From Cucumis sativus (lineage: Eukaryota > Streptophyta > Magnoliopsida > Cucurbitales > Cucurbitaceae): a stretch of 64,000 nt of DNA. The translations under genes were made by a program, and so were the position numbers. The notes beneath the pieces are model-generated. The model worked only from the letters and a program-made list of their open reading frames with translations. It had not been told where the DNA came from and did no database searches. Positions 10,385-24,000 of the stretch are shown one piece after another (the first letter of the stretch is position 1; every line of letters starts with the position of its first letter). The stretch covers positions 24,384,272 to 24,448,271 of the forward strand of contig NC_026659.2 in assembly GCF_000004075.3 (NCBI RefSeq), written 5' to 3'.

Positions 10385-10640
10385 TTTCAGACCGTTCATA
10401 TTTTTTCGATCTCTGCTGAAGCTCGTGCAATCGTGGTTGGGCTCGAAATTGAGTCTATGAGAATTGATCTTTCTGTCTTCTCGAACAATGAATCTCTTGT
10501 TCAGTCCCTTAATGGTGTTGTTGAGACCTGTTTGGAGGTGATCATTTCTAGTGTCGATGAAATTTGTGATTTGTCTAATTTTTTTGAGTTTCTTATTTTC
10601 TTGAATGCCTTATTGCATGTCGTGGGTTTGATTATTTATA
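10385..10640 (+). pseudogene. RNase H-like retroelement remnant
   Basis: The translated stretch SAEARAIVVGLEIES, followed by FSNNESLVQSLNG and a hydrophobic tail, resembles the reverse-transcriptase-associated RNase H (RVT_3) domain of plant LINEs: an AEA motif followed by a serine/asparagine-rich turn and LVxxLNG. There is no reverse transcriptase around it and no clear start. It is read as a fragment, not a gene. Confidence 0.45.
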
Positions 10641-10764
10641 TATACACATATATAAACACCATAAATGCAAATAAGGAAAACTTGCAAAACAAAATGACAA
10701 TTAAATTTGGCATATCATGAATGGGATGTTGTAGTATTGAAAAAATTTAGAAACTTTTTTTCGA

Positions 10765-11360
10765 GTACAACACCTCTTTTAACTACGGGTGATACAAAAA
10801 ATGGGGAAAAAAACCAATTTGATCAAGTTGTACAAAATTGATCTAAGGGTTTGATTTGGTTTGGTTAGTATTAAATTGGATTTTTTGATTTGTACTTGGA
10901 GAAAACCAAAAAGTACTAGATTGGTTGGAAGACCAACGAAAACCGAGTCGAACCAATGGTATGAATATACTCTTAAAACTAATTTTCATTTAAGTATTTA
11001 GAAAAAAATGACCCATTATTATTAGGCACACATGCATGCTTTTTATTTACAAAAGCATAAAAAATTCTAAAATGTCAATTTGCAATTTATTATAAAGAAA
11101 ATAAAGATTGATTGTTTTAATTTAAAGTTGGCAATAATGATCAATACAAAACAAAGTCAAGAGTGAGAAAAAATAAAATGTAAAAACCAGGAACCAAACC
11201 AACAATAAACCGATTCAATCCGAATGAAACAAATCCATTCCTTTTGTTATTTATTTATTGTACATTGATTTAGCTTCTTTTTCTTTTCTTTTGTAAAATT
11301 GATTGGTTTGGTTTTTGGTTGACTAAAAAACCGAACCAGACTATCACTCCAAGTTGGTAA
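10765..11360. repeat. Repeat with inverted GGTTTGGTT / AACCAAACC words
   Basis: The left part has GATTTGGTTTGGTTAG (10853) and the right part has CCAAACCAACAATAAACCG and ends CCGAACCAGACTATCACTCC. The outer parts begin with GGGTGATA and, on the other strand, GGAGTGATA, a short imperfect terminal inverted repeat. Probably a non-autonomous DNA transposon; no autonomous coding sequence is present. Confidence 0.45.
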
Positions 11361-12008
11361 TACCATTATACGGTCTCACTTTGGCAAAGCCAATACTATA
11401 GTTGAACGTGACAAAACTATTAATATAACCTTTTTTTGTCAAGTTACATAAACAATATTGTAGCATACAATAATAAAATAATTTATATATAACACAAAAT
11501 CTAGTAAAAGACTAAAACAACCCATTTTCAACTTGTTTCTTATCAATTATTCAAAATTGAAAACTATTAGTGATAGCAGCATCTATCACAAGTTGCTATC
11601 TACATTAATTACTAATAACTTTTAATTTTATAAATATGCAATCAGTTACTATCATTGACAATGAATATCGATAGATATTTGTATAAATTTGATATTTTAA
11701 AAAATGTATAAATTTGATATTTTAAAAAATGTTTATTCCTTCAGGAAAAGATTTTTGTTATATTTAAAAACATTTTATGTTTGTGATATATTTTAAATCT
11801 ATTTCACTATAGTTTTCATTTCTTTCCCCCACAAGAAAATGCTAAAGGAAAGGAGAAAGAGAAATACATTTCATTTGCTTACCGGTTACCGCCCAAAGAC
11901 ACTTTGGAGTGCGATGCTCCTAAAACCCCAGGTGGAAGAACATCGGTTGGTTCCAAACCCCTTCGGCTGAGCTTCTCTATCGATTCAGAGAGGAGCATTT
12001 TGCAATTC
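11361..12008 (+). promoter_or_regulatory. Upstream region and leader of the NUP214-like gene
   Basis: It contains a 26-bp tandem duplication (TATAAATTTGATATTTTAAA near 11679-11730), AT-rich sequence, and then a more GC-rich leader from about 11825. The coding frame remains open upstream to 11904 but has no ATG before 12009. Confidence 0.4.
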
Positions 12009-15000
12009 ATGGCTTCCGTTGATTCGGGACCTTCATCCTTGATTCCACTGGAGGACGCCGGCGAAGGAGAGCAAATTGTAAGGAACGATCTCTACTTCCA
12101 AAAGATCGGCAAACCTGTTCCCGTCAAGCTCGGCGACTCCATTTTTGACCCCGAAAGTCCTCCCTCTCAACCCCTTGCTCTTTCAGAGAGTTCCGGTCTC
12201 ATCTTCGTTGCTCATTTGTCTGGTTGGTAATTTCAATTACTTTCCTCATTGTTGTGATTACCATTGGTTTTTCTATGGTTTTGAAGAAAATATTTCTTGT
12301 TAAGGTTTTTTTGTGGTGAGAATCAAGGATGTAATTGCTTCGGCCGAGGAGATAAAAAATGGGGGAACGGGTTCTTCTGTCCAGGACTTAAGCATTGTGG
12401 ACGTTTCCATTGGAAAAGTTCACATTCTAGCAGTTTCCACTGACAACTCAGTTCTTGCTGCCGTCGTAGCTGGTGATGTTCATATTTTTTCAGTCCAGTC
12501 GCTGCTTGATAAGGTAATTATTTTCGCTGGAGCTCGTCGTTAGACCCCTAATATCATACCGTAGTTTATTTGAAACGTCAATTCAGGTATTTACATCGAC
12601 GGGTAAAATGAGGCAGTCATTAGTTATATCTCTTGCGCTCCATTCTCTCATGTCATTGCTATTATGCAGGCAGAAAAACCCTATTCTTCTTGTTCAATAA
12701 CTGATTCCAGTTTTATTAAAGACTTCAAATGGACCAGAAAGTTGGAAAATACTTATCTGGTTCTTTCAAAGCACGGACAGTTATATCAAGGATCGGCGAA
12801 TGGGCCTCTTACACATGTAATGCACGATATTGATGCTGGTATGCTATTTATGAATACAGTAACTTGTGTATAATTCTCAGCAACAATATCAAGTGGCATT
12901 TGTTAAGTTTCTTATGTTTTATATTAAATTACTGTATACTTCAAGAAAGTGGATCTTTTTGTAACATACTTGCATGGGGAGATGCTGTCTTTCCCTGCAC
13001 ATTTTTCCTTCCATAATTCTCCATTTCTGAGTGCCTCTTCATAAAAGTTAAACGAGCTCTCTAAAATCTTTCTAGTCAACTCTTACAGTTACTACATCTA
13101 TTGTGAAGAGCTGTTGTCCGTGTATATTTCATTTAATCATTTCAACTTTGTTTCTTATTGAAGGACCTTCTGTTCTATTTATAATTGTAAGGACGGTGAC
13201 TTGTAACTGTAATTTGTAAATGAGGAATCATTGCAACCTAGGCCCGTGGTTGTTATTAGCATTCGCCCTTAGGGAAACAGCAAAGGACCATCATTGAATT
13301 GAGACTCAATTCACTGCTTGGAAATGTTGGAAGGATGACATGGGAACACTGCTCATTGGCACAAAAGTTAGGGGAGCTAGGTCAGAGATAGGAATGTGAC
13401 TGAAGATAGGATATTCATAGATTGTTGGACTTAGTTAGTTTGACTATTTATCTTAGAGATCTTTATTTTTCCAGGAATTAAAACTCATTTTTACTTTTTG
13501 ATACTGAACAATTTTAATTATTGCATTTTTCCCTTTCTCTTGCATGTACCCTGCTCTATGCAGTGTCTTTGGCGTATATTTTCTTCTTCTTTTGTATTCT
13601 CTTGACCCTGGTTTTCTTACTTTTTTTCCCAAAGCAATCCATTAAAATGAATTATTGTCAGCAAAACTTTGTTTGTGTAGAGCTACTATTTTTGAACTTC
13701 TTTTAAATCTTATTTTGGATTTAGTTGAATGCAGTGTGAAAGGGAAATTCATTGCTGTGGCTAAAAAGGACACTCTTACCATTTTCTCACACAAATTCAA
13801 AGAACGACTATCCATGTCACTCTTGCCGAGTTTAGGGAATGGTGAAACTGATACAGACTTTACAGTGAAGGGTTCTCCCTCTCTCTATCTCTCCTGTGTG
13901 TGTGTGTGTGTGTGTGTGTGAAAATGATATTTATAGAATATTGAAATGTTTAACAATTTTCATCATTCATTTTTTATTTGGTTGGGGGGGGGGGGGGGGG
14001 GATATTTCTTGTATTTTACCTTTGTGATGTGTCATATGGGGTATGCGAGCTCAGTATTTTTAGGTTGGCTACAAGTTGAGTTTGTGTTGTTAGCTTGGAC
14101 TGAAGTACAAGTTGAGTTTGAGTTGTTAGCTCGGTATTTTTATAATTATGATAAACGAAAATGACCATTGAGAAGAGGGAGAGAATACTGGTGAGCATAT
14201 ATATTCTAACACATAAGGAGCCAAAATAAATCTCCTATTACTGGGTTTTCGGTTCATCATGGCTAGTTTGGAAATTTGCCACTTCCTTCCCCTTTTGTAA
14301 TTCTTTTTCATTACCACATTATTCCATTTCCTAAATAAAATCATAGGGAAACAATTAAATGGGCATTTCAAGAGAACAAGGGATTCTAAATTCTAATTAA
14401 CTCTAAATAATCCAAAAAAATTAATATAATTAAAAAAGAAATTTCTGAAAACTAAAATAAATTGGAAACAATAGTAGTGCGTACCATACAACAAAACTGA
14501 TATATTTGACTTCAATTATAATCTTACATTGGTTATTCTAGAAAGTAGTTATGGTTACTATCTTTTAACTTGATTTATGGTGATTTCTCAGTTGACTGTA
14601 TCAAGTGGGTCCGTGCTGATTGTATCATCATAGGATGCTTTCAAGTGACCGCAACAGGTGATGAAGAAGATTACCTTGTCCAAGTTATCAGAAGTAAAGA
14701 TGGAAAAATCACTGATGTGAGTAGTTGTGATTTTTTTCCTTTCCCCTCTCCTATTCCATTTCTATTTTCATGATAATGATTGTGTTCTTTATCATGCTTG
14801 TATATATTTTTTTTAATATTTGTGAGTGTCTAGACCAACTTACGTGCTCCTCGACTAATCTCATGGAACAACCTGCTTAACCTTACAACATTAAAGTTGT
14901 AGGATATTAAATCCTAGGTAGGTGACCTACATTTCTATTATCATGCTTGTACTTAGAGATAGGAGAGACAATAAGGAGGATGATAAGGGTTGCATTTGAC

Positions 15001-18000
15001 TTGAGATGGTGAGAGAAATTTTAGAGGATTTAAGAGGTGTAGACTCATGCTAAACTTAATGCCTTTTCAAACATTTGTGACTTAAGGACCTTTGTAATTA
15101 TCACGTATCATCCTCTAGGCCCTGTTCTTTTAGACTCCTTTTCCTTGTTATGTCCATTGTTGTTTGATTCAGTTTTTTGGTTGTTTTTTTTACAAGCCAT
15201 TTGTATTCTTTCATCTCTCTCTCAAGCTTGGTTTCTTGATGAAAAGACAATCTTGTACATGGGTCTTATTGATGTTTATAATTAATTGTGAAACCTCAGT
15301 TTGTTTATCAATTTCCTTGAGTTTATCTCTTTGGCAAATCATTGTGGGATATTTGGGGTGGGGGGCAGAAACAACAAAGTGTTTAGAGGTTTGGAGAGGG
15401 AGGGAGTTTCTAATGCTGTTTAGCTCTTGGTGAGGTTCCATGTTTCTCTCTCGAATTTGGTTTCAAAAACTTTTCATAATTATCTTCATCTTACTAGTTG
15501 AAAACCATTTCTTTAAAAGGCTTTTTGTGGGCTTGGTTTTTTGTATGATCTTGTATTCTTTCTTTTTTGAAAGCAATTGTTTCTATGTAATTTTTTTTTT
15601 TGGGAAATACAAACATTTCGTGGGGAAATAACTCCTTGGATGTTGAACGCAAATAATGAGCCTGATTATTGCATATGGTAATTTACAGTGGACTTCACCA
15701 GATGTACAAGATATAGAAAATTTGTCTTTAAAAACAAACCATTGTTATTGATGAGAAGAGACTAATGCTCAAAATACAATGATATAAAAAAAACAATAAA
15801 GAGACAAATCCTTCTACCATATTGTAATTTACTCAATGAATGAGACTTGTTTCTGAAAAAATGCTTCTTTTGTGTACATTCGTGGATCGTGCAAGGTTGT
15901 TACCAATGAATGTGGGGTGGTTCACTTTTGGAGCTTTTATTGTTAAACGGGAGAGATGGGATGCTTAGGAACACTGAAAAACTTATGCTATCCATTCATG
16001 CTTATGAATGGTGATAAAGTACAAGGAAACTATTTCAAATTTATTTCATTTGAGACGGGAAGAGTGGATGGAGATCACAGCTTCAATGCCTACATTTGTA
16101 CTTTTCTAGATAGGGCTTTACTTATTGGCAGAAAAGTGGAATTTCACGATGGTTTCTCGTTGACTACGGCTAAAATCTTTTAAGGGTCGGGTGGCAGGCC
16201 AGGTTTCAACTTGATAAACTTATCTTAGTTGCGGCACGATGGAATTAGCCTCCCCACAATAATTTTTTTTTACCACAACCTTCCATTTCATTCGAAAACG
16301 ACATGAGCTTTCTTGTTCTAGAAGGGCATCTTGTCAAAAAGTCCAATTTAAGGAGCCCTCAATTAATGAATTATATGTATTCCAATGTTTGCCAACAATC
16401 ATGGAACCCTCAACTCTATCCCTCCTTTGAATCAAATTTTATGCCTTGCAAACATTTCCCTTTTTAAATGTCAATCAAGAGGGAAAAGTTGTTTAAACAT
16501 CTCTTGAAGCTAGTTTCCCAAAGATTTTCTCTATTCTATAAAAAGGGAGCTTCGGTGGCAGATTGGTGGGATACAACTTAGATGGAACCTGGGATGGCTT
16601 TCGGTTGGGTCAAAGAAACGATGGAATTAGATGGTCCTTTGATGTCTCAAGCTTATTCTCCACCCTAAGAAGTTGAAGGGTTTTCGGTTGGGTCTGAGAA
16701 AGTACGGAATTAGATGATCCTTGGATGGCACAAGTTTTTTGTCCACCAAATCCTTGTTTTTTCACTGTCTCACCATTTTTTAACATGACCATGACAAAGT
16801 TGCTTTGGGAGTTTGAAATTTCAAAAAGTGATGATTTTCCTTTGGTTGCTAACACAGGAGATTAAATACTCAGGAGAAAATGCAAGCACAAAGTGTCCTT
16901 GAATTGCCTTCAACACTTCTATTTGGGATCTTTGTTTGGTATGTGCCTAGTCTTTGGACCATATCTCCTTACACTTCCTCTTGCGCCTTTTTGATTTGCA
17001 TATCTGTCTATCCAAGTGGGTGGATTGGTGGTTACCTAAATCCCTCAACAATTGGAGTTTGGAAGGAACGTGTTAAATCAATCATAACTCAAAAGCTTAA
17101 ATTGACGAATAAAGGTAAATTTTATATTATCAACACTCTCTTCACTTGTGGGCGTGAAATATGTTGAATACCCAACAAGTGGAAATCAATCTTTGTTAAA
17201 TTTGATAGTATGAGGTTTCATCTCAAAATCAATTGGCAATGAGAGGAGTAACCCATCTATCTTATCTGGAGTATGAGTCCCTTTGGTTTTTTCAATGTGG
17301 GACTCCCAACTTCTCCAATATGCCCCCTCAAGATGGTGCCTCTTTGGGTTCACCTATCTTAGACCGAATACCTTTGGGTTTAATGGGCTCTGATACCATG
17401 TTAAATTTGAGAGTATGGGGTTCCATCTCAAAACCAATTGACAATGAGAGAAGTAGTCCATCTATCTTATATGGAGTATGAGTCCCCTTGGTTTTTCCAA
17501 TTTGGGACTCCCAACTTCTCCAATAATCTTAATTGAAAAGGAAATGACATTGCATAGATTTGAATACATGACCTTGTGACCACCTTCTTTGATACCATGT
17601 TAAATCACTGGTTGACCCAAAAATGTAATTGATGGATGAAAGGTAAATGTTATATCATCTAATAGAAAAACTATATATGTAGATTACTTCGGGATCCTTT
17701 TTATGGGGTTTATGGCTTGAATTTAACAAGAGGATTTTTGAAAATCAGTCGACCTTTTGCTTCTTTCTTTCCCCACTTTGGAGTTATTGTATTTTGAGTA
17801 TTAGCCTCGTTTCATCATTTCGATAAAAAGTTTTGTTTCCTTGGAAAAAATGAAGACTAGTCCACTACTTTTTCTACTTTTTGAGATTTTGTACAACTAG
17901 ATGCTTCATGGTGGAGACATAGTTACGGCAAATTTTTCTGTTATGGATCCATTCCATGATCCTTCATGATTGGAAGGCTTTTTGCCGGTACCTTTCTTGA

Positions 18001-21000
18001 GTGGTGAAGCTTTCTTTTCCCAGCCTTTACATTTTTTTGTTTCCTTTTTTCTTTTTGTTACCTTCAAACCGTTAACTGAAGAAGGGATTTATCATGAAAT
18101 ATCCTATGATTCCTGCCAAACCAAATTTTGGAAAAGAGAGCTTTGATTGCATCAACTATAGTTGAGCTTTATTAGATAAACCATGTGCGGCCTTATTAGT
18201 AGAAAAGGAGTAGTTTAGGCTGAAACTTGAGTGGGATTGGCAGATGGTTGTGTGAGGGAACTTTAGCAGTCTATTGTTCAAGGGAATGATAGTTAAGTGT
18301 TTTAATATTTTCTTTTTGTGTTCATTGAATCTTTCATTTACCTGTGAATCATGTATCGTGTTATTATTATTAGTGCCCTATAAAAGTTAGTGTCCTAGAA
18401 TCAAGGTCAATCATCTTGGATTAAACCGTCACCTTCTTTTTTTGGTTGTAAATTTGTTATTACTATTCTGATCCTCTGAATGAGAATGATGCAACTTTAT
18501 CTAAAATTGACGGTGAAAGTTGTGAACTATCGCAGTTTTCATATATTTTTCACTAAATCGTGTTAAATGTATGCAACTTGTTTAAAACAATACAATCATA
18601 GAACAGTGTCATAAACTGATCGTCATGATGAATTGAATTTGTTATTTATTTATTTATTTTATATGTTTAGTAAATTAATTTTTGTAACTCTCTTTTGTAG
18701 GTTTCTTCAAACAAAGTTTTGTTATCATTCTGTGATATACATTCAGGTTTCACTCGTGACATTTTGCCTGGTGAAAGTGGGCCTTGTTTATTGTTGAGCT
18801 ATTTGGATACATGGTATGCAGAAATTACTTGATTTGATTTCGATGCTTGAAAGTGATTTTTTCTTGAAATTCCTTATTTTTTATTACTACCTTTTCTTCC
18901 TTTAAACTTTTGGTTATCATTTCATCAATTTTTCTTTCTTCTTTTTGTTGCTGTGGGATTTTAATTATAAACCCACATATCAACTTTATTTTTTTTCTCT
19001 TTCTTGATATGGATGCAGCAAGCTTGCAATTGTTGCAAATAGGCTCTATGTGGAAGATCATATTGCATTGCTTGGTTTGTTGCTAGAGGTTGAGAATGAA
19101 GTTGCAGTTGTTAATATTGATAGGAATACCTCTCTCCCGAAGATTGAGCTTCAAGGTTAGTGATCTCGTGATTAGTGTTATGAAAGACTTCTGAAACTTT
19201 AAAATGATGTTGATTGCTGAATAGTGAATATAACCTTGAGTTAGCTATCTAAAGGCTACAGTCAGCCTGACAGCTTGTGTAGTTCAAAAGTAACTAATTT
19301 AGCATACCTTAAGTTTAAATATAAATTCTGATTTGTGAATATAAATAGTAATAAATCAAAGAAACTGATCCTAATTCTAATGAATTAAGGATTTGACCAT
19401 TATATCTTAACCCTACTACATCACGTTTTATGCTATTGTTTTTGTAAGATAGTTCTACTCGTTTTTTAGTCAATGTTGGCCCTCTTGTATTTCGATTTTT
19501 TTTCTTAATGAAAGTTTGGTTTCTTGATTAGAAAAAAATAATAGTTACAATTTGGTAAATCTGAGTTATAATTTGAGACATTACATTATGTGATTATTTT
19601 ATATCGATTCTTCTAATAGTTGCTTGGATTTTGTTTTCTTTTAGGGTTTATCTATTTGATTTTCCTGGTTTACTCATGCATACACAAAGTAAAATGATCA
19701 TTTTTTGTTAGAAAGTTGGGGTTGGGTTGTGTAGTCAATTTTTACATACACATTTATGCATATGCTCATTGATTAGGTTTTTATTTTTAGATTCTGCAGC
19801 ATCTCTTCTTCTGTGAGATGATTCTATCTCATTCTTGTTTTGTTTCAGCGAATGGAGATGATAATTTGGTTATGGGGCTGTGTATTGATCGAGTTTCTCT
19901 TCTGGGGAAGGTGATAGTTAAGGTTGGATTTGAAGATATGAGAGAAGTCTCTCCATATTGCATTCTCGTGTGTCTTACTTTAGAGGGAGAGCTCATTATG
20001 TTTCAATTTTCTAGGTAATGACTTTTATGTTTTAAACCTTGTTTGTTATTGTACCAGAGGCCCAAGTCTATTTTTACCTTAAATAGATGTTTCTATCTTT
20101 TGCTTTTTATAGCAGCCTGGATATTATGATTATTGCTCTTGATTCCCTTTTACTATTGGTGTTCAACTTTTCATGCAGTGTCAACGAAACTGAAGCTCCA
20201 CATGAGACTGTTTCTGCTTGTGATGATGAGGAAGATGATATAACAGTGCCCACTGATGATCGTTCTGAATCAAAGGAGTCTAGAGAAGCAAACATAGATC
20301 ATAGGATGCAAGTTACGGAAAAAATCGCAATCAGTAGTGAGATTCCTAGGGAAAAGGGTAAAACTTCAAATGACATTAAGTCTTCTAGGAATGATCAAAG
20401 TCTAGTATATAACATAGATGAGAGTGCAATTGTTAGCCCAGAGGGTAATACTAAAAGTCAGAAAGTGGATTCTTTCATTTATTCACAATCATTGAAGTCT
20501 TCTGCCCCGGAGAGACCACCTCACTATGAGATTGGGAACTTTGATAAGCCAGTTCTAAAATTTACTGGTCTCGGGTCTGCTTCTATTTCAGGAAAGTCTG
20601 AGGATGTGCCTAGCCAGCCCTTTCCCAATGTAAAAGAATCAACAAAAAGATTGGGGTCAACTGGCTTGATGGCTGCTTCTGAGTTATCCAGTGAGAAAGC
20701 AATGTCTTTTAAAAAAATTGATCCAGTACCTTCAGTCTTTACTTCAAATTCTCTTCAAAGCAGCAACACTGAGAATTATGGACCAAGTTTTGGTACAGCA
20801 AATGCTTTCACAGGTTTTGCTGGAAAACCTTTTCAACCAAAGGATGTTCCAAGTACATTAACACAAAGTGGGAGACAAGCAACGGGAGGTGCTGGTAAAA
20901 TTGAATCTTTACCAGTGATACGTAGCTCACAAATATCATTGCAAGATAAGTTCTCGTCAGGGAAAATTTCTAATGAGAAACATGATGGTTCAGAGCGATA

Positions 21001-24000
21001 TTACAGCAATTCCCCCCTGGCAAAACCAGTAAGTTCTGGACGAATTTTATTCATACAATTTGTCAATGTGAAGATATTTGAGTCTAATATAGGAATGGCT
21101 TGGTTTAAAATCGGCCATTCTTTGGCTTGCTCATACTCCTCCAATCCATCGTCTTTGGAAAAGAATCTTTGTAAAGAAAATACAGACTGTCTCCATTTTT
21201 ACTAGTATAAAAGGAAAAGTGGATAAAACACTTGCATGAGCTTTCCTCTCCCTATATATATACCTCTTAGGAACATCTTGAATTAGAAAATGAGATTTCC
21301 TTTGGTTGAATGATGACCCGTGTGTGACTAGCGAAATCATGAGGCCCATGTGTTTTTATATGTGAGTTCATATTGTATTTTTGCCGTTTAATTAGTCAAC
21401 AAACATCTCTCTGTTTGTGTAATTATTGGTCGTGACTAGGTAACTAAAAAACATCCCCCCCCACCATAGACTTGTTTTATTTTTTTGATAGTTGTGTTTC
21501 TCTTCTATTCAAGACATTTGTCTCAATGGGAATACCTTTATTTTTCTGTTATAATTTATTATGTTTTGAAAATTTTTGTGTCGATTTTTATTAAGATTCT
21601 TTTCATCACATCAATGAATTTATTTTATTTTTAAAATTTTATTTCCTTTTAAAACCAAGGAGAAAAGGTGTCCCACCCTCAAACTGCAGTCTCCAGCCAG
21701 CTTTAATATTGTTTCTTAATAACTTTCTCCCTTCAATGCTCCCTTTTCCCTACAGATGAAGGAAATGTGCGAAGGGTTGGACACACTTCTCGAATCTATT
21801 GAAGAGTCGGGTGGGTTCATGGATGCCTGCACTGCTTTCCAGAAAAGCTCCGTTGAAGCTTTGGAACTTGGCTTAGCCAGTCTTTCAGATGGATGCCAAA
21901 TATGGAGGGTAACTGTCAATTGTTATTTTATATTTTTCAGTTTGTTAATAATTATCTCCTGTATTTTGTTAGACGGGGAATATGTTTGTTAATTAATATA
22001 GCCTTATTATTTATTTATTATTTAAAGTACTAGATTCAGGAAAGGGAGAAAAATGTAAAAAGGAAATTTATGGAGTAGACAGTGACTGCTGGGCTTCTCA
22101 TCTAAGTAGTAATGGTCTGTTTAAGAGATTAGCAGTGGAAAGAACAGAGAAATGACGTTAGCTTGATGATGGAAGCATCTCATAAGAGAAATACTTGAAA
22201 AAGAAAATGTATGATATGAGAAAAGATGGCCAGTACTCCTTTCCTAGGGACTGATGGCCGTTCCTCGATACTAACTGAGAATCAACGAACATGTTTGACT
22301 AGAAAATTTAAGAAAGAGCTGAGAAACATTAGGTAATTGATTTACAAATGACTCATTCTATAAAATATTGAAAGTATAATTCAGGTTTCAAGTCTTTTCT
22401 AGGGATGTGACTAATTGAAGATTCATTACATGATTAGTTGCTTGAGTTTCTTCATGATTGTTTCCTCAGATTTGCCATTTATGTGGATTTAATGGCGGTT
22501 TCTGTAGATATATGTTGGGATAATTGTTTTAACTAGCAAAACTGCTTGAAATTTCAAATATAGCAAAATGTCACCGTCTATTAGTGATAGACGACCCTCA
22601 CTAGATTTCTCTGGTGTCAAATTCTTTATGAAATTATCCTTTAGGTTTTGTGTTGCTTGCAAGGACTCTCTTTTGTGGCGATACTCCTTTTTGTTGCCTT
22701 AGCATTTTTATGGATGTCCTTTTAATATTATTTATATTATTTTTTATTTTTATACTTTTTTTTACATTTTTTCTCAATGGAAGTTTGGTTCTTTATATAA
22801 AAAATGTGTTTAAATGCCCTGCCCTCTCTTACCTTCCCCAAAGTTTACATTTTTTTAAATTCTTGCAATTGGAATCATATGCTTTTATTTTGGGTTCTTT
22901 GTTTAGGGCTCCTTTTCTTTTCTTTACCCTATTTTTTTCCTCGCTATCAATATAGTTATCTAACACGGGGATTTCTTTTTCCTTCTTTTCATAGAGCACA
23001 ATGAATGAGCGTTCGCAGGAGGTACAAAATCTCTTTGACAAAATGGTTCAAGGTATTAGAAGCTCAATTTCTTGTTTGTTTATACATTATTGATGGTGAC
23101 CCTGTTGGTGTAGAATGTTCCTTCCTGATCTATCTGATATTGGAAAAAAGCCTTTATTTAGAATGCATTGAATGTTTGAACTCAAAGAAATAGAACTCTG
23201 GAATTTCATTTACATCCTTTTCAAACATTCAGTCTAGATGTTTATAAAAAATCTTATTGGTTATCACGGGAATTTGATTGACATTTGCAAATAACAAGGC
23301 TGGAGATCTGGAGTACTGGGATTTTGTTGAAATAAGTAGCAATTATGTCAGTCCATTCATCAAGTTGACTTGGTGAAATATTAGATTGAAAATCATAATT
23401 GATTAATCTCTGGTGAAAATTTCATAGATATTTTACATTCTCAGTCTATTTGGTTTCAGTTTTGTCAAAGAAGACATACATTGAAGGTATTGTGATGCAA
23501 TCTTCTGACAGCAAGTATTGGGAACAATGGGATCGTCAAAAGTTAAGTTCTGAATTAGAGCTGAAGAGACAACATATCTTAAAGATGAATCAGGTAGTCT
23601 ATTCTTGTTTCGAAAGTCATTGAATTTCCCCAATTTTAGACGTTATTCATATTCTTCTCTTTTCCAGAATATAACCAACCAGTTAATTGAGTTAGAAAGA
23701 CATTTTAATGGTCTTGAGCTGAATAAGTTTGGTGGAAATGAGGAAAGTCAAGTAAGTGAAAGAGCTCTTCAAAGGAAATTTGGTTCGTCAAGGTACTTCC
23801 ATTTTCTTTTTCTGGCTCTTAGATGTAAGACTTTCGTAATCTTTGTTCTTTTGTTGTTTTTAATTGTATTGCTTTACTTCTATTCTTATACTTCTTTCAC
23901 TACTTTCTGGAGTTTGTATCTTTTGAGCAAATCTCTTTTCATTATATCGTTGCAAAGTTTTGTTTCTAATTTTGAACATGTGAGCAAGAAAATCCTGTCT

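Noticed and set aside
11904-12008. 35-codon N-terminal extension of NUP214
   Set aside because: No ATG; it is taken as leader sequence.
20087-20178. In-frame upstream extension of NUP214 exon 9
   Set aside because: It is the 3' part of intron 8; a good acceptor at 20178 and frame continuity with exon 8 support splicing there.
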